Assembly: GCF_018531465.1 (NCBI RefSeq)
Contig: NZ_JAHDTF010000003.1
Span: 310,001 to 374,000 of the forward strand
Source: Sphaerisporangium fuscum
GTDB taxonomy: Bacteria; Actinomycetota; Actinomycetes; Streptosporangiales; Streptosporangiaceae
Direction of reading: 5' to 3'
Length of the DNA stretch: 64,000 nt
Shown here: piece after piece, positions 18,629 to 27,376 of the stretch
Numbering within the stretch: the stretch's first letter is position 1
Layout of the letters: the number at the start of each line of letters is the position of its first letter
Translations under genes and position numbers: made by a program
The notes under the pieces: model-generated
Databases searched by the model: none
The model's input: the letters and a program-made list of their open reading frames with translations, nothing else
Told to the model about the DNA's origin: nothing

Positions 18629-19899
18629 TGCCCGCGCGCGCCCTGCTGCTGGATGGCGGCCAGGGCGTCCTTGGGCGCCTGGGCGCCCGTGTAGACCTGG
18701 ATCAGGTCCTGGGCCATGAGCTTGCCGACGCTGTCCCAGTTCTTCGTGGTGAACAACGGCACTCCTCCCGTCAGGCCCTCCTTCAGCGACGCGATCGCGC
18801 CGCGGACCGCCTCGGCGTTCTTGGGGTCGTTCTTGACCAGGAACTCCTCGTAGTCGGCCTGGCGTGCCGTCCGTGAGGGGAAGCTGCGGCCCTGGCCGGC
18901 GAGGTAGGCCTGGGCGTCGTCGCCGGTGAGCACCGAGACGGCCTTGATCGCCTGCTCCTGGTAGGGGCATCCCTTGGCGACGCCGAATCCCGAGGCGGCG
19001 ACGTAGGTCTTGGATCCGGCGGAACCGGCGGGCAGCGGCGCGAAACCGACCGCGAACTTGGCGTCCTTGGTGGTGGAGCCGATGTTCCACGACCCGTCGA
19101 CCGCCATCATGGCGTTGCCGTTGACGAACTGGGTCTCGCCCCAGCCCAGGTCGGAGGAGCTGGCCGGCACCAGCCCGGCCTTGCTCCTGCCCAGGCCCGC
19201 GTACCAGGTGAGCGCTTCCACCATCGCGGGGCTGTCGAACTGGAGCTTGACGTCGGGGGTGACCGGCTGGGCGCCGTTGTAGGACAGCATCAGCGACAGT
19301 GAGTGCAGGTCGGCGAACGACATGCCGAACCCGGCCTTGCCGCCGGTCGTCAGTTTCTTCGCGGCCTGCTCGAAGTCGGCGACCGTCCAGCCGCTCCTGG
19401 GCTCCGCCAGGCCCGCCTTGGTGAAGGCGTCCTTGTTGTAGTAGAGGAGCATGGAGGCCAGGTCGTACGGCAGGGCGAGCTGCTTGCCGCCCATCTTCAG
19501 CGTGTTCAGCGCGGCGGGCGCGAAGCCCTGGGTGTCGGCCTTCCCGTCGAGCGGCTGCAGCACGTCGGCGTAGGCGCCGAGCCGCAGGCTCTGCATCGAG
19601 ACCACGCACGGCTGCTTGCCGGCGGCGAACTCGGTCTGCAGCTTGGTGAAGTAGTCGTTGAACGGCGCCGTGCGGAGTGCGATCTTGATGTCGGGGTACT
19701 TCTGGGTCACCATCCCGGCGAGGTGTTCGAGCTGGGCCTTCTCGTCCTCGCTGCCGGCCCACATCTCCCAGTCGAGCGTCACGGCGCCGCCGGCGTCCTT
19801 GACGCCACCGCCCGTGGCCGAGCCTCCGCCGCCGCACGCGCCCGTGGCCAGTATCCCCATCAGGGCGAAGGCCGTGAGGGCCTTCCTGCGCACTCCCAT
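18625..19899 (-). CDS. Sugar ABC transporter solute-binding lipoprotein
   Basis: A 424-residue SBP_bac_1 family receptor. A lipoprotein signal peptide ends in LATGACGGGGS. The mature protein shows the class pattern: DWEMWAGSEDEKAQLEHL near the N-terminus and a Trp/Phe-rich sugar site (GSWNIGS, PLFTTKNWDSVG). A strong GGAAGGAG ribosome site lies 5 bases before the ATG. It is the first gene of the fucosidase operon and is divergent from the ROK regulator, which probably controls it. Confidence 0.93.
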   Translation of the reverse strand: MGVRRKALTAFALMGILATGACGGGGSATGGGVKDAGGAVTLDWEMWAGSEDEKAQLEHLAGMVTQKYPDIKIALRTAPFNDYFTKLQTEFAAGKQPCVVSMQSLRLGAYADVLQPLDGKADTQGFAPAALNTLKMGGKQLALPYDLASMLLYYNKDAFTKAGLAEPRSGWTVADFEQAAKKLTTGGKAGFGMSFADLHSLSLMLSYNGAQPVTPDVKLQFDSPAMVEALTWYAGLGRSKAGLVPASSSDLGWGETQFVNGNAMMAVDGSWNIGSTTKDAKFAVGFAPLPAGSAGSKTYVAASGFGVAKGCPYQEQAIKAVSVLTGDDAQAYLAGQGRSFPSRTARQADYEEFLVKNDPKNAEAVRGAIASLKEGLTGGVPLFTTKNWDSVGKLMAQDLIQVYTGAQAPKDALAAIQQQGARGQ

Positions 19900-19926
19900 G
19901 TGCGCTCCTTCCTCGACGCCGCCCGG

Positions 19927-19950
19927 TATTATTTCGGCGGCGAATTTATT
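19927..19950. promoter_or_regulatory. AT-rich imperfect palindrome, candidate ROK operator
   Basis: ATTATTTCG and CGAATTTAT flank a GCGG core, matching as an inverted repeat in about 6 of 9 positions. It is one of the few AT-rich patches in this segment and lies between the divergent binding-protein and ROK genes, close to the former. ROK repressors bind AT-rich palindromes, so this is a plausible operator. Confidence 0.4.
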
Positions 19951-19998
19951 TGATGGCCGACCTTAGGGTTGATCGCCGGGTGCGTCAAGAGAGGCAGA

Positions 19999-21144
19999 AT
20001 GAGCGGCATGCCCACATCCCCCTACCGGGAAGACCTGATCAAGGCGGAGATCCTCGCGATGACCGGATCGCGGCCGCTCAACCGGTCGGAGATCGCCGCC
20101 CGGCTCGGTCTCGGCGCGGCCACCGTCAGCGACCACACCCGCCGCCTGATCGAGCTGGGCTTCCTGCGCGAGCTGCCGCCGCAGATCGCCGGCAGGGGGC
20201 GGCCCAAGGTCCCGCTGGAGGTGGTGCCCGACGCGGCCTACACCCTCGGGCTGCGGGTCCACCCCGACCACCTCATCGGCGTGCTCATGCGGCTGGACGG
20301 CAGCGAGGTGCGGCGCTTCACCCGGCCGTTCCGGCCCGGCGAGGACCCGGTGGGGCAGCTGGCCGCCGCCTGCGAGGAGGTCCTGGCCGATCCGGCCGTG
20401 GGGGCGCGCGTGCTCGGCATCGGCCTGGCCGTGCCAGGGGTGATCGACCCCGCGACGGGGACGGTACGCCTGTCGCCGCGCCTGGGCTGGACGGACTTAC
20501 CGCTGCGGCCGCCGCTGGCCGAGCGGCTGCCGGTCCCGGTGCTGATCGACAACGACACCAGGGCGTCCACCGCCGGAGAGCTGCTGTTCGGCACCGGACG
20601 CGACCACGACGACTTCCTCGTCCTGGCGATCGGTGACGGTGTCGGCATGGGCATCGTGCTGGAACGCCGGGTGCACCGCGGCCCCGCCGGAGTGGCCGGC
20701 GAGTTCGGCCACGTGCCCACCAGCCCGGACGGCCCGCGCTGCGTGTGCGGCCGGCGCGGCTGCGTCGACGCCTACGTCGCCGACTACGCCCTCGCCGCGC
20801 AGGCGGTGGCGCGCGGCCTGTGCGAGGAGCCGCCGTCGCCGGATCGGCTGCGCCGGATGGCGGAGGACGACGCGCCGGGCGTCCGCGCCCTGCTCGCCGA
20901 CGCGGGCGAGATCCTCGGGCGGGCCGCGGCGGGCGTGGTGAACGTGCTGGCCGTGCCGGCGCTGACGGTGATCGGCGAGAGCCACGTGCTGTGGCCCTAC
21001 CTCACCCCCGGCTTCCAGCGTGCCGTCGACGCCGGCGTCATCGGGGTGCTGCCCGACCTGGAGATCACGGTGCGCGCGTGGGACGACAGCGGTCACGCGC
21101 GCGGCGCGGCCAGCCTGGTGCTGGCCGCGAGCCTGGCGGCCTGA
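19999..21144 (+). CDS. ROK-family transcriptional regulator
   Basis: A 381-residue protein with an N-terminal winged helix (about residues 12-65: NRSEIAARLGLGAATVSDHTRRLIELGFL) and a C-terminal ROK sugar-kinase-like domain. The ROK zinc motif is seen as CVCGRRGCVDAYV, and LIDNDTRASTAGELLFG is the phosphate-loop equivalent. I take the ATG after GAGAGGCAGA; an ATG three codons later and a frame extension upstream are alternatives. It is divergent from the fucoside transporter operon and is its likely sugar-responsive repressor. It contains a TTA leucine codon at 20497. Confidence 0.9.
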   Translation: MSGMPTSPYREDLIKAEILAMTGSRPLNRSEIAARLGLGAATVSDHTRRLIELGFLRELPPQIAGRGRPKVPLEVVPDAAYTLGLRVHPDHLIGVLMRLDGSEVRRFTRPFRPGEDPVGQLAAACEEVLADPAVGARVLGIGLAVPGVIDPATGTVRLSPRLGWTDLPLRPPLAERLPVPVLIDNDTRASTAGELLFGTGRDHDDFLVLAIGDGVGMGIVLERRVHRGPAGVAGEFGHVPTSPDGPRCVCGRRGCVDAYVADYALAAQAVARGLCEEPPSPDRLRRMAEDDAPGVRALLADAGEILGRAAAGVVNVLAVPALTVIGESHVLWPYLTPGFQRAVDAGVIGVLPDLEITVRAWDDSGHARGAASLVLAASLAA

Positions 21145-21156
21145 CCCGCCGCGGCA

Positions 21157-21187
21157 CCGGGCCGTCCGGCGACCCGCGCCGGCCCGG
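21157..21187. terminator. Hairpin between convergent genes
   Basis: CCGGGCCG and CGGCCCGG form an 8-bp perfect stem with a 15-base loop between the ROK gene and the convergent GNAT fusion gene. Confidence 0.5.
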
Positions 21188-21204
21188 CCGCGCGTGCGCT
21201 ACCG

Positions 21205-22161
21205 CTACCGGTCGTCGTCCCAGGTCAGAGCCGTCATCCGCCAGCCGTCGGCCGTCCGCAGGAAGTGGATGCTCTTCGTCCCGGTCCCGGTGAACGGCTC
21301 ACCGGCGAGGATCCCGCTCTTCCGGTAGCGGCACAGGCGCCGGGCGACGTCGCCGAAGATCTCGGTGCGCTCCCAGGTCTCCTCCTCGGTGAACTCGACG
21401 AGCTCGCCCGAGGTGAGGAGTCGCTGCCGCGGCTCGGCGAACGAGTCCAGGTCGTGGACCTCCTGGTTCGGGCCGCCCTTGACGATGATCCCGCCGGGGA
21501 CGAACAACCGGTGGACGCGGCCGCAGTCCGGGCGCAGGCCTCCCGTGTTGGTGAACAGGCGGAAGAAGGCCGCGGTCAGTTCGTCGATCTCGGCCTTGTC
21601 CGCGGCGGCCCGTTCGCCGCGCGCCCGCCACTCGCCGGCCAGCACCGACCAGATCTCGATGTCGGCCCGGCGGTCGTCCCGGGGGAAGACCTGCCGCAGC
21701 GTGCCGTCGCGGACCATGCCGAGGCGCCTGGCGACGCCGATGCTGCGCGCGTTGCGGGCGTCGGTGCGCCACTCGACGCGCTGGATGCCGCGCTCCGTCA
21801 CCGCCCAGTCGATGATCCGCTCGGCGGCGCGGGTGACCAGGCCTCGTCCCTCCGCTCCGGGTTCGAGCCAGCATCCCGCCTCGCACACGCCCTGGGCGAG
21901 GTCGAACGACACCAGCAGCACCCCGCCGACGAGGGTGCCCTCCAGCCAGATCCCCCAGATGCCGCCCTCGTCACGGGCCCGCTTGCCGGCGTGGCGTCGC
22001 AGCACCGCGGCCGCCTCTTCGAGGTCGCCGGCGACGAAGGACGGCGACACCCAGGGCGAGATGTGTTCGCGCGCCCGGTCCATGTGGGCGAGGAATTCGC
22101 CGGACATGTAGGGCTCGAGCGGCCGAAGCTCGGCGTGCGCGGTGAGGGGCAGCGAGAACAT
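21205..22161 (-). CDS. GNAT (RimJ/RimL-type) acetyltransferase fused to a SnoaL-like/DUF4440-type domain
   Basis: A 318-residue two-domain protein. Residues about 1-175 are a GNAT N-acetyltransferase of the RimJ/RimL class (EHISPWVSPSFVAGD, the acetyl-CoA region EAGCWLEPGAEGRGLVTRA, and VEWRTDARNARSIGVARRLGM). Residues about 195-318 look like a small NTF2-fold domain (DKAEIDELTAAFFRLFTNTGG near its start, ending SIHFLRTADGWRMTALTW). The start is supported by GGAGCTCCC-ATG; a longer upstream frame begins within the operator. Fusion of these folds is uncommon. The acceptor substrate is unknown. It shares a promoter region with the divergent TetR regulator. Confidence 0.82.
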   Translation of the reverse strand: MFSLPLTAHAELRPLEPYMSGEFLAHMDRAREHISPWVSPSFVAGDLEEAAAVLRRHAGKRARDEGGIWGIWLEGTLVGGVLLVSFDLAQGVCEAGCWLEPGAEGRGLVTRAAERIIDWAVTERGIQRVEWRTDARNARSIGVARRLGMVRDGTLRQVFPRDDRRADIEIWSVLAGEWRARGERAAADKAEIDELTAAFFRLFTNTGGLRPDCGRVHRLFVPGGIIVKGGPNQEVHDLDSFAEPRQRLLTSGELVEFTEEETWERTEIFGDVARRLCRYRKSGILAGEPFTGTGTKSIHFLRTADGWRMTALTWDDDR

Positions 22162-22172
22162 GGGAGCTCCAC

Positions 22173-22203
22173 GTGTACATAACAAACGTTCGGTACGTAC
22201 ACT
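22173..22203. promoter_or_regulatory. GTGTAC palindrome and leaderless promoter of the TetR gene
   Basis: GTGTACAT (22173-22180) and TACGTACAC (22194-22202) form an inverted repeat around AACGTT. The right arm contains TACACT (22198-22203), a -10 box ending 8 bases before the TetR ATG, so this transcript may be leaderless. Likely autoregulatory operator also controlling the divergent GNAT fusion. Confidence 0.55.
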
Positions 22204-22211
22204 AACGGACC

Positions 22212-22802
22212 ATGAGCCCCGCCCGCACCGACCACGACGCCCGGCGCCACGACGTCTCGGAGGCGGTCTGGCGGGTCCTCGCCGAGAACGGATTCGCCGG
22301 CCTCACCCTGCGCGCGGTCGCGACGGCCATGGGGGCCTCGACCGGGCTGGTGACGCACTATTTCGCGGGCAAGCGGGAGCTGGTCATCCACGCCCTCGAC
22401 ATCCTGGAGGAGCGGACGCGGCGGCGCCCGCGCCTCACAGCGGCCGCCGCCGGGCTGCCGGCCCTGCGCGTCCACATGCTCAACATCCTCCCGCTCACCC
22501 CCGAGGGGGCCGCGATGAACCGCATCTGGGTCTCCTCCTGGGATGTCGCCCTCTCCGACCCCGCGCTGTACACCGCACAGCAGGCCCGCTACGAGCGCAT
22601 CCGCGCCCAGCTGCGCGAGGCGATCGACGACGCCCGGCGCCTGGGCGAGCTCCCCGCCGGCGCCGACCCGCACCGGCTGGCGGCGAGCGTGCTGTCGTTC
22701 ACGCACGGCCTGGTGGTGCAGGCGCTCTTCGATCCGGAGAGATTCCCGCCGGAACGGCAGACCGAGCTCGTCGACGGCTTCCTCGCCGCGCTCACCCGGT
22801 GA
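22212..22802 (+). CDS. TetR/AcrR-family regulator (BetI-like)
   Basis: A 196-residue one-component regulator. The N-terminal helix-turn-helix covers about residues 15-60 (ENGFAGLTLRAVATAMGASTGLVTHYFAGKRELV). The VTHYF element in place of the common LYHHF resembles BetI-type members. The C-terminal ligand domain has no recognisable specificity signature. It is divergent from the GNAT fusion protein across a 50-bp palindromic region, so autoregulation and control of that gene are likely. Confidence 0.88.
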   Translation: MSPARTDHDARRHDVSEAVWRVLAENGFAGLTLRAVATAMGASTGLVTHYFAGKRELVIHALDILEERTRRRPRLTAAAAGLPALRVHMLNILPLTPEGAAMNRIWVSSWDVALSDPALYTAQQARYERIRAQLREAIDDARRLGELPAGADPHRLAASVLSFTHGLVVQALFDPERFPPERQTELVDGFLAALTR

Positions 22803-23064
22803 CGTCCACCGTCCGCGACGCCGTGGCGGAGGCGGCCGCCGCGAGCCTCGCCGCGTGCCCGGGCAGATGCCGGGTCGCGCGTAGACCGATCAGGTCGATC
22901 CAGGACAGGTCCTGCTCGGGAAGCGGTCGGCCGTCGCGGCCGAACAGGCCGAGTCGCACGGGCGTGGTGGCGAGGTGCTCGGGGATCGCCTGGACCACCG
23001 GCGTCCATCGGGGGCGCCGGCCACGCGGACGGCTCTCCCCGCCTCTGAGGAAATCCTCCGCCAC
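22792..23064 (-). CDS. Small uncharacterised protein
   Basis: A 90-residue product with GTG start (a CTG six codons upstream is possible). Codon third positions are strongly G/C biased through most of it, and the sequence is coherent (LGLFGRDGRPLPEQDLSWID), unlike antisense noise. It ends in an Ala-rich helix (HAARLAAAASATASRTV). It overlaps the TetR 3' end by 11 bp on the opposite strand. I do not recognise the family. No ribosome site is convincing, so the gene call is tentative. Confidence 0.45.
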   Translation of the reverse strand: MAEDFLRGGESRPRGRRPRWTPVVQAIPEHLATTPVRLGLFGRDGRPLPEQDLSWIDLIGLRATRHLPGHAARLAAAASATASRTVDVTG

Positions 23065-23167
23065 GGTCGTTGATGTGCTCAGACGATCATGAGAAGGTTC
23101 ACTGGCAGGCCACGGTCGGCTTCCGCCCGACCGGGTTCGACGGCAGGGGGCCACCCGGGAGGGCCGC

Positions 23168-24292
23168 GTGAGGATCCTTCGCGTGGTGTACCGGTTGCCG
23201 CCGGAGCCCGGCGGCATGGAGCGCCACGTCGACCGCCTCACCCGCGAGCAGCTCGGTCGCGGCCACGACATCGTCCTGGCCCACCGGTACGGCCGGGCGC
23301 CGGACGCGGCGCGTGTCCTGGCGCCGCCGCCCACGCTCGCCGGCCGCCTGGCCGCCCTCAGGTCCGGCACGGCCGCGCTGGCCGTGGACGTCGCGCGGGC
23401 CCTTCCCGGCGTGCGCGGCCTCGACCTCGTCCACCTGCACGGCGACCACCGCGAGGCGCTCAGCCTCGGCCCCGCCGCCCGCCGCCTCGGCGTCCCCCTC
23501 GTGGTCACCGTGCACGGCGCCCTCACCACGCGCCGCCGGTGGCTGCTCTCGTGGGCGTTCCGCCTCGTGGACGGGTTCATCGCGCTGGGCGACCGGCCGC
23601 GCGACGACCTGCTCGCCGCCGGTGTGCCGGCGGAGGCGATCAGCGTGATGTCCAGCGGCCTGGACCTCTCCCGTCTCGACCGGTTCCGGGGACGCGCGCC
23701 GGTGGAACGGGGCCTGGTGGTCGGCGTCGGCTCGCTGGAGAAGGTGAAGAACCACGGGCTGCTGATCGAGGCCCTCCACCAGGTGCGTGCCACCTGCCCG
23801 TGGGCCCGCCTCGTCATCGCGGGGGAGGGCGCCGAACGCGAACGGCTGGAACGGCTGGCGGGAACCGGCGGCGCGGTCGAGTTCGCCGGGCGGCTGACGG
23901 CCGGCCGCGTCCACGCTCTGGTCGCCCGGGCGCACGCCTTCGTCCTGGCCTCGCGCAGGCTTCCCACGATCGGTGAGGGCGTGCCCACCGCGGCCCTGGA
24001 GGCGCTCGCCCTCGGCACCCCCGTGATCGTCTCCTCCGACGCCTCCCTCGGCCCGGCCGTGGCGGACGGCGGCGCCTACCGCGTCTTCCGCTCGGGCTCC
24101 CGGCAGGAGCTGGTGGCGCACCTGCTCGCCGTCCTCGCGATGGAGCCGGGCCACGCCGAGACCGCCCGGCGCGGGCGGCGGGCCGTGGACGGCCTCGACT
24201 GGCGCCAGATGACGTCCCGCGTCGAGGAGTGCTACCAGGCCGTCACCGCCCGGTCGCGCCGCCGCGCCGCACCGGTCACTCGGGCCCGCTGA
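23168..24292 (+). CDS. GT4-family glycosyltransferase
   Basis: A 374-residue GT-B retaining glycosyltransferase. The N-terminal domain begins MRILRVVYRLPPEPGGMERHV, the glycine-rich acceptor loop typical of family 4. The C-terminal nucleotide-sugar domain has VVGVGSLEKVKNHGLLIEA and the EX7E-type stretch EGVPTAALEALALGTPV. A GGGAGGG ribosome site precedes the GTG. The sugar donor and acceptor are unknown, and no other polysaccharide genes are nearby. Its end overlaps the convergent TRIC gene by 17 bp. Confidence 0.88.
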   Translation: MRILRVVYRLPPEPGGMERHVDRLTREQLGRGHDIVLAHRYGRAPDAARVLAPPPTLAGRLAALRSGTAALAVDVARALPGVRGLDLVHLHGDHREALSLGPAARRLGVPLVVTVHGALTTRRRWLLSWAFRLVDGFIALGDRPRDDLLAAGVPAEAISVMSSGLDLSRLDRFRGRAPVERGLVVGVGSLEKVKNHGLLIEALHQVRATCPWARLVIAGEGAERERLERLAGTGGAVEFAGRLTAGRVHALVARAHAFVLASRRLPTIGEGVPTAALEALALGTPVIVSSDASLGPAVADGGAYRVFRSGSRQELVAHLLAVLAMEPGHAETARRGRRAVDGLDWRQMTSRVEECYQAVTARSRRRAAPVTRAR

Positions 24293-24890
24293 TGCCCCTG
24301 GCCAGAGGCGCGCGCCAGCCGTACCGCATGGCCAGGATGCGGAAGGTGAAGGCGAGCACGGCCGAGGACAGGGTGGCGGCGAACCCCCGCACGTCCAGCG
24401 CGTTCAGCATGGCCATCGCCGTCGAGCCGAGGATCGCCGGTACGGCGTAGAGCTCGCGATCGTAGAGAAGGGTCGGCGTCTCGCCGGACAGTACGTCTCT
24501 GATGACGCCGCCGCCGACCGCCGTGCAGACCCCGAGGAACACCGCGTGCATCGGCGTGAGGCCGTAGAACAGCGCCTTGGAGGTGCCGACCGCGCAGAAC
24601 AGGCCGAGGCCCGCCGCGTCGAAGACCAGCACCCCGGGCATCGCCCGCTCGACCTGCGGATGCCAGAAGAAGGCGATGACGGTGGCCGCGACGGGCACGA
24701 GGAGGTATCCCGTGTCCCGGAACGCGGCGGGCTGCACGCCGATGAACAGGTCGCGCATGATGCCGCCGCCGACGGCGGTGAAGAACGCCAGCACCGCCAT
24801 GCCGACCACGTCGAGCCGTTTGCGTACGCCCTCCAAGGCGCCGGACAGGGCGAAAACGAAGATTCCGGCGAGGTCGAGCACGGGGGTCAC
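24276..24890 (-). CDS. TRIC-family cation channel (UPF0126/YadS-like)
   Basis: A 204-residue, seven-helix membrane protein built of two homologous halves, each with the family motif: TAVGGGIMRDLFIG and TAVGGGVIRDVLSGETP. The glycine-rich kinks and the GGG-[IV]-[IM]-RD pattern match prokaryotic TRIC trimeric potassium/cation channels. It lies divergent to the PaaR-like TetR gene with a 248-bp spacer in which I see no further gene. Role: monovalent cation flux across the cell membrane. Confidence 0.88.
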   Translation of the reverse strand: MTPVLDLAGIFVFALSGALEGVRKRLDVVGMAVLAFFTAVGGGIMRDLFIGVQPAAFRDTGYLLVPVAATVIAFFWHPQVERAMPGVLVFDAAGLGLFCAVGTSKALFYGLTPMHAVFLGVCTAVGGGVIRDVLSGETPTLLYDRELYAVPAILGSTAMAMLNALDVRGFAATLSSAVLAFTFRILAMRYGWRAPLARGISGPE

Positions 24891-25138
24891 AGGTCTTCAG
24901 TCTCCTATGGACCGCGATGGCCGCCGCGTCAAGATCGGCATGATTGTGGCCGTGGCGGCAGAAGGCGAGGACAAATTAGCACATCCACCCCAAAACCCCG
25001 CCGGGTTCCGAGCCGCCCGACCTCGCCCCCGCGGGGTCCTCGCCGTGCCGGCCCACCTCCGGGCCGTGGCCGTCCACCCGCCCGCGCGGCCTCCGAGCGT
25101 CGTCAGAACCGCCCGGCCTCGCGTGAGATGCTGCATGC

Positions 25139-25768
25139 GTGACGACGACCGAGCCTGCCGGACCGCCCTCGCGCCGTCGGCGTGGCCGCCCCGGCTATGA
25201 CCAGCCGGCGATTCTGCGCGCCGCGGTCGAGCTGTTCAACCGCAGGGGCTATGACGCCACGAGCATGGGCGACCTGGCCAAGGAGCTCGGGCTGACGAAG
25301 CCGGCCATCTACCACCACGTCACCAGCAAGGAGCAGTTGCTCGGCCAGGCCCTGGACGACGCCCTCGACGAGCTCACCGCCGTGGTGACCGAGGCGTCCC
25401 GGGAGCGGGACGGCGCGACCGCCTACGGGCGCCTGCGCGAGGTGATGCGGCGCAGTGTCGAGGTCCTCGTGGCCCACCAGCCCACCGTCACGCTGCTCCT
25501 GCGCGTGCGGGGCAACAGCGAGGTCGAGCTGGCCGCCCTCGAACGACGCCGCTGGCTCGACGACCGTCTCGCCGCGCTCGTCGCCGACGCCGTCACCGAG
25601 GGGGCCCTGCGCGACGACGTGCCGCCGGCGCTGGTGAGCCGGCTGCTGTTCGGCATGGTGAACTCCCTGGTCGAGTGGTACCGCCCGGACGGCGCGTTCG
25701 ACCCGGCGACGGTCGCCGACGCGATCACCGCCATCGCCTTCGAGGGCCTGGCCCGGCACGAGACCTGA
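25139..25768 (+). CDS. paaR: TetR-family regulator, probable PaaR
   Basis: A 209-residue TetR protein with an Arg-rich leader (PPSRRRRGRPGYDQPAI) and a helix-turn-helix at about residues 28-70 (GYDATSMGDLAKELGLTKPAIYHHVTSKEQLL). Gram-positive phenylacetate clusters commonly carry a TetR repressor released by phenylacetyl-CoA; its place 14 bp from the convergent paaH-like gene supports that role. The palindrome between paaA and paaZ is its likely target. The name rests on context rather than on a diagnostic motif. Confidence 0.75.
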   Translation: MTTTEPAGPPSRRRRGRPGYDQPAILRAAVELFNRRGYDATSMGDLAKELGLTKPAIYHHVTSKEQLLGQALDDALDELTAVVTEASRERDGATAYGRLREVMRRSVEVLVAHQPTVTLLLRVRGNSEVELAALERRRWLDDRLAALVADAVTEGALRDDVPPALVSRLLFGMVNSLVEWYRPDGAFDPATVADAITAIAFEGLARHET

Positions 25769-25782
25769 GACCGCCGCCCGCT

Positions 25783-26631
25783 TCACCAGGTGTAGAAGCC
25801 CTGTCCCGTCTTGCGCCCCAGGTGCCCGGCGGCGACGAGATCGCGCAGGACGCGCGGCGGCTCGAACCGGGGGCCGAGCTCGCGTGCCAGGTGCTCGGCG
25901 ATCGCGAGGCGCACGTCGAGGCCCACGATGTCGGTGGTCCGCAGCGGCCCGACCGGGTGGCGGTAGCCGAGGGTCATCGCCGTGTCGATGTCCGCCGCGC
26001 GCGCGACCCCCTCTTCGAGCATCCGCATCGCCTCGAGCGCCAGGCAGACCCCGAGCCGGCTGCTCGCGAAACCCGGCGAGTCGGTCACGGTGATGGGCGT
26101 CCTGCCGAGCGCCGTCACCCACCCTTGGGCCCTCGTCACGAGTGCGGGCTCGGTACGGGAGCCTGCGACGATCTCGACGAGGTCGCTCACCGGGACGGGG
26201 TTGAAGAAGTGCAGCCCCAGGAACCGGCCGGGCGAGGCCAGGCCGGCCGCGAGCCCGTCCAGCGACAGGCTGCTCGTGTTCGAGGCGAGTACCGCGCCCG
26301 GGGCCCGCTTCTCGGCGACGGCGAGCACCTCGGCCTTGAGCGCCGCGTCCTCGGGGACGGCCTCGACGACGAGGTCGCACCGGGCCAGCTCACCGGGGTC
26401 GGCCGTCGTCCACAGCCGCGACAGGGCGTCCTCGACCGGCTCGCCGAGCGTGCCCTTCGCGTGCGCCTTGGCCAGGCTGCCGGCCACCCGCGCCCTGGCC
26501 GCGGCGGCCGTCTCGGCGGCGCTCTCCACGACGACCACGTGGCCGCCCGCGGCGAGGAACGCGTGCGCGATCCCGGCCCCCATCCGCCCTCCGCCGAAGA
26601 TCCCCACCGTGCTGGGCAGGTCACCGTTCAT
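25783..26631 (-). CDS. paaH: 3-hydroxyacyl-CoA dehydrogenase, PaaH/Hbd-like
   Basis: A 282-residue NAD-dependent dehydrogenase. The Rossmann motif is GIFGGGRMGAGIAHAFLAAG; NTSSLSLDGL and GLHFFNPVPVSDLVEIV carry the catalytic His-Glu environment; the C-terminal TDIVGLDVRLAIAEHL and GRKTGQGFY are diagnostic. It is of single-domain butyryl/PaaC-type length rather than the 480-residue enterobacterial PaaH. In the paa pathway it oxidises 3-hydroxyadipyl-CoA to 3-oxoadipyl-CoA. The ATG overlaps the upstream crotonase stop by 4 bp. Confidence 0.88.
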   Translation of the reverse strand: MNGDLPSTVGIFGGGRMGAGIAHAFLAAGGHVVVVESAAETAAAARARVAGSLAKAHAKGTLGEPVEDALSRLWTTADPGELARCDLVVEAVPEDAALKAEVLAVAEKRAPGAVLASNTSSLSLDGLAAGLASPGRFLGLHFFNPVPVSDLVEIVAGSRTEPALVTRAQGWVTALGRTPITVTDSPGFASSRLGVCLALEAMRMLEEGVARAADIDTAMTLGYRHPVGPLRTTDIVGLDVRLAIAEHLARELGPRFEPPRVLRDLVAAGHLGRKTGQGFYTW

Positions 26632-27376
26632 CGGGTCCGTCCTTTCCGCCGATCCAGGAACGCCGTCATGCGGGCGTGCTTCTCCTCGGTCTCGAACAGG
26701 ACCGCCTGCGCCACGTCGTCGACGAACGGGTGCGCGTCCCGAGGGGCGTGGAAGACCGCCTTCATGAGCCGCGTCGCCAGCGGCGCCCGCTCGGCGACGC
26801 GGTCGGCGAGCCGGTGCCCGGCGGCGAGCAGGTCCTCCGACTCCACGACCTCGTTGAGCAGGCGCACGGCCTGTGCCTCGTCCGCCGTGAGCACCCGGCC
26901 CGCGAGCAGGATCTCCTTGGCCAGGGGCTCCCCGACGAGCGCCGCCAGGCGCCAGGCCGCGCCGGCCGCCGCGAGGATGCCGAGGCCGGTCTCCGGGTTC
27001 CCGATCCGGGTGCGCGGCGTGCCGATCCGGAAGTCGCAGGCGTAGGCGAGTTCGGCCCCGCCGCCCAGGGCGTGCCCGTCGAGGAGGGCCACGGTCGGCA
27101 TCGGGAGGCGGTGGATCCGGTCGAAGATCTTCGAGTTGATGCCGCGCAGCGCGTCGTGCCGGTCGCGCTCGCGGAGCTGGGCGATGTCCGCCCCGGCCGC
27201 GAAGGTCGTCCCCTCGCCGATGAGAAGGACGACCCGCGGCTCCTCCTCGACGGCGGCGCAGGCCTCGTGGAGGGCGGAGACCAGCTCGCGGTCGATGGCG
27301 TTGCGGACCTCGGGACGGTTGAGCCGCCACACGACCCGGTCGGCGCCCTCCTCGACGACCAGGCTCGGACCGGCGC

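Noticed and set aside
24891-25138. Possible small gene in the TRIC/TetR divergent spacer
   Set aside because: The available frames are Arg/Thr-rich with no homology or ribosome site; it is more likely promoter sequence.
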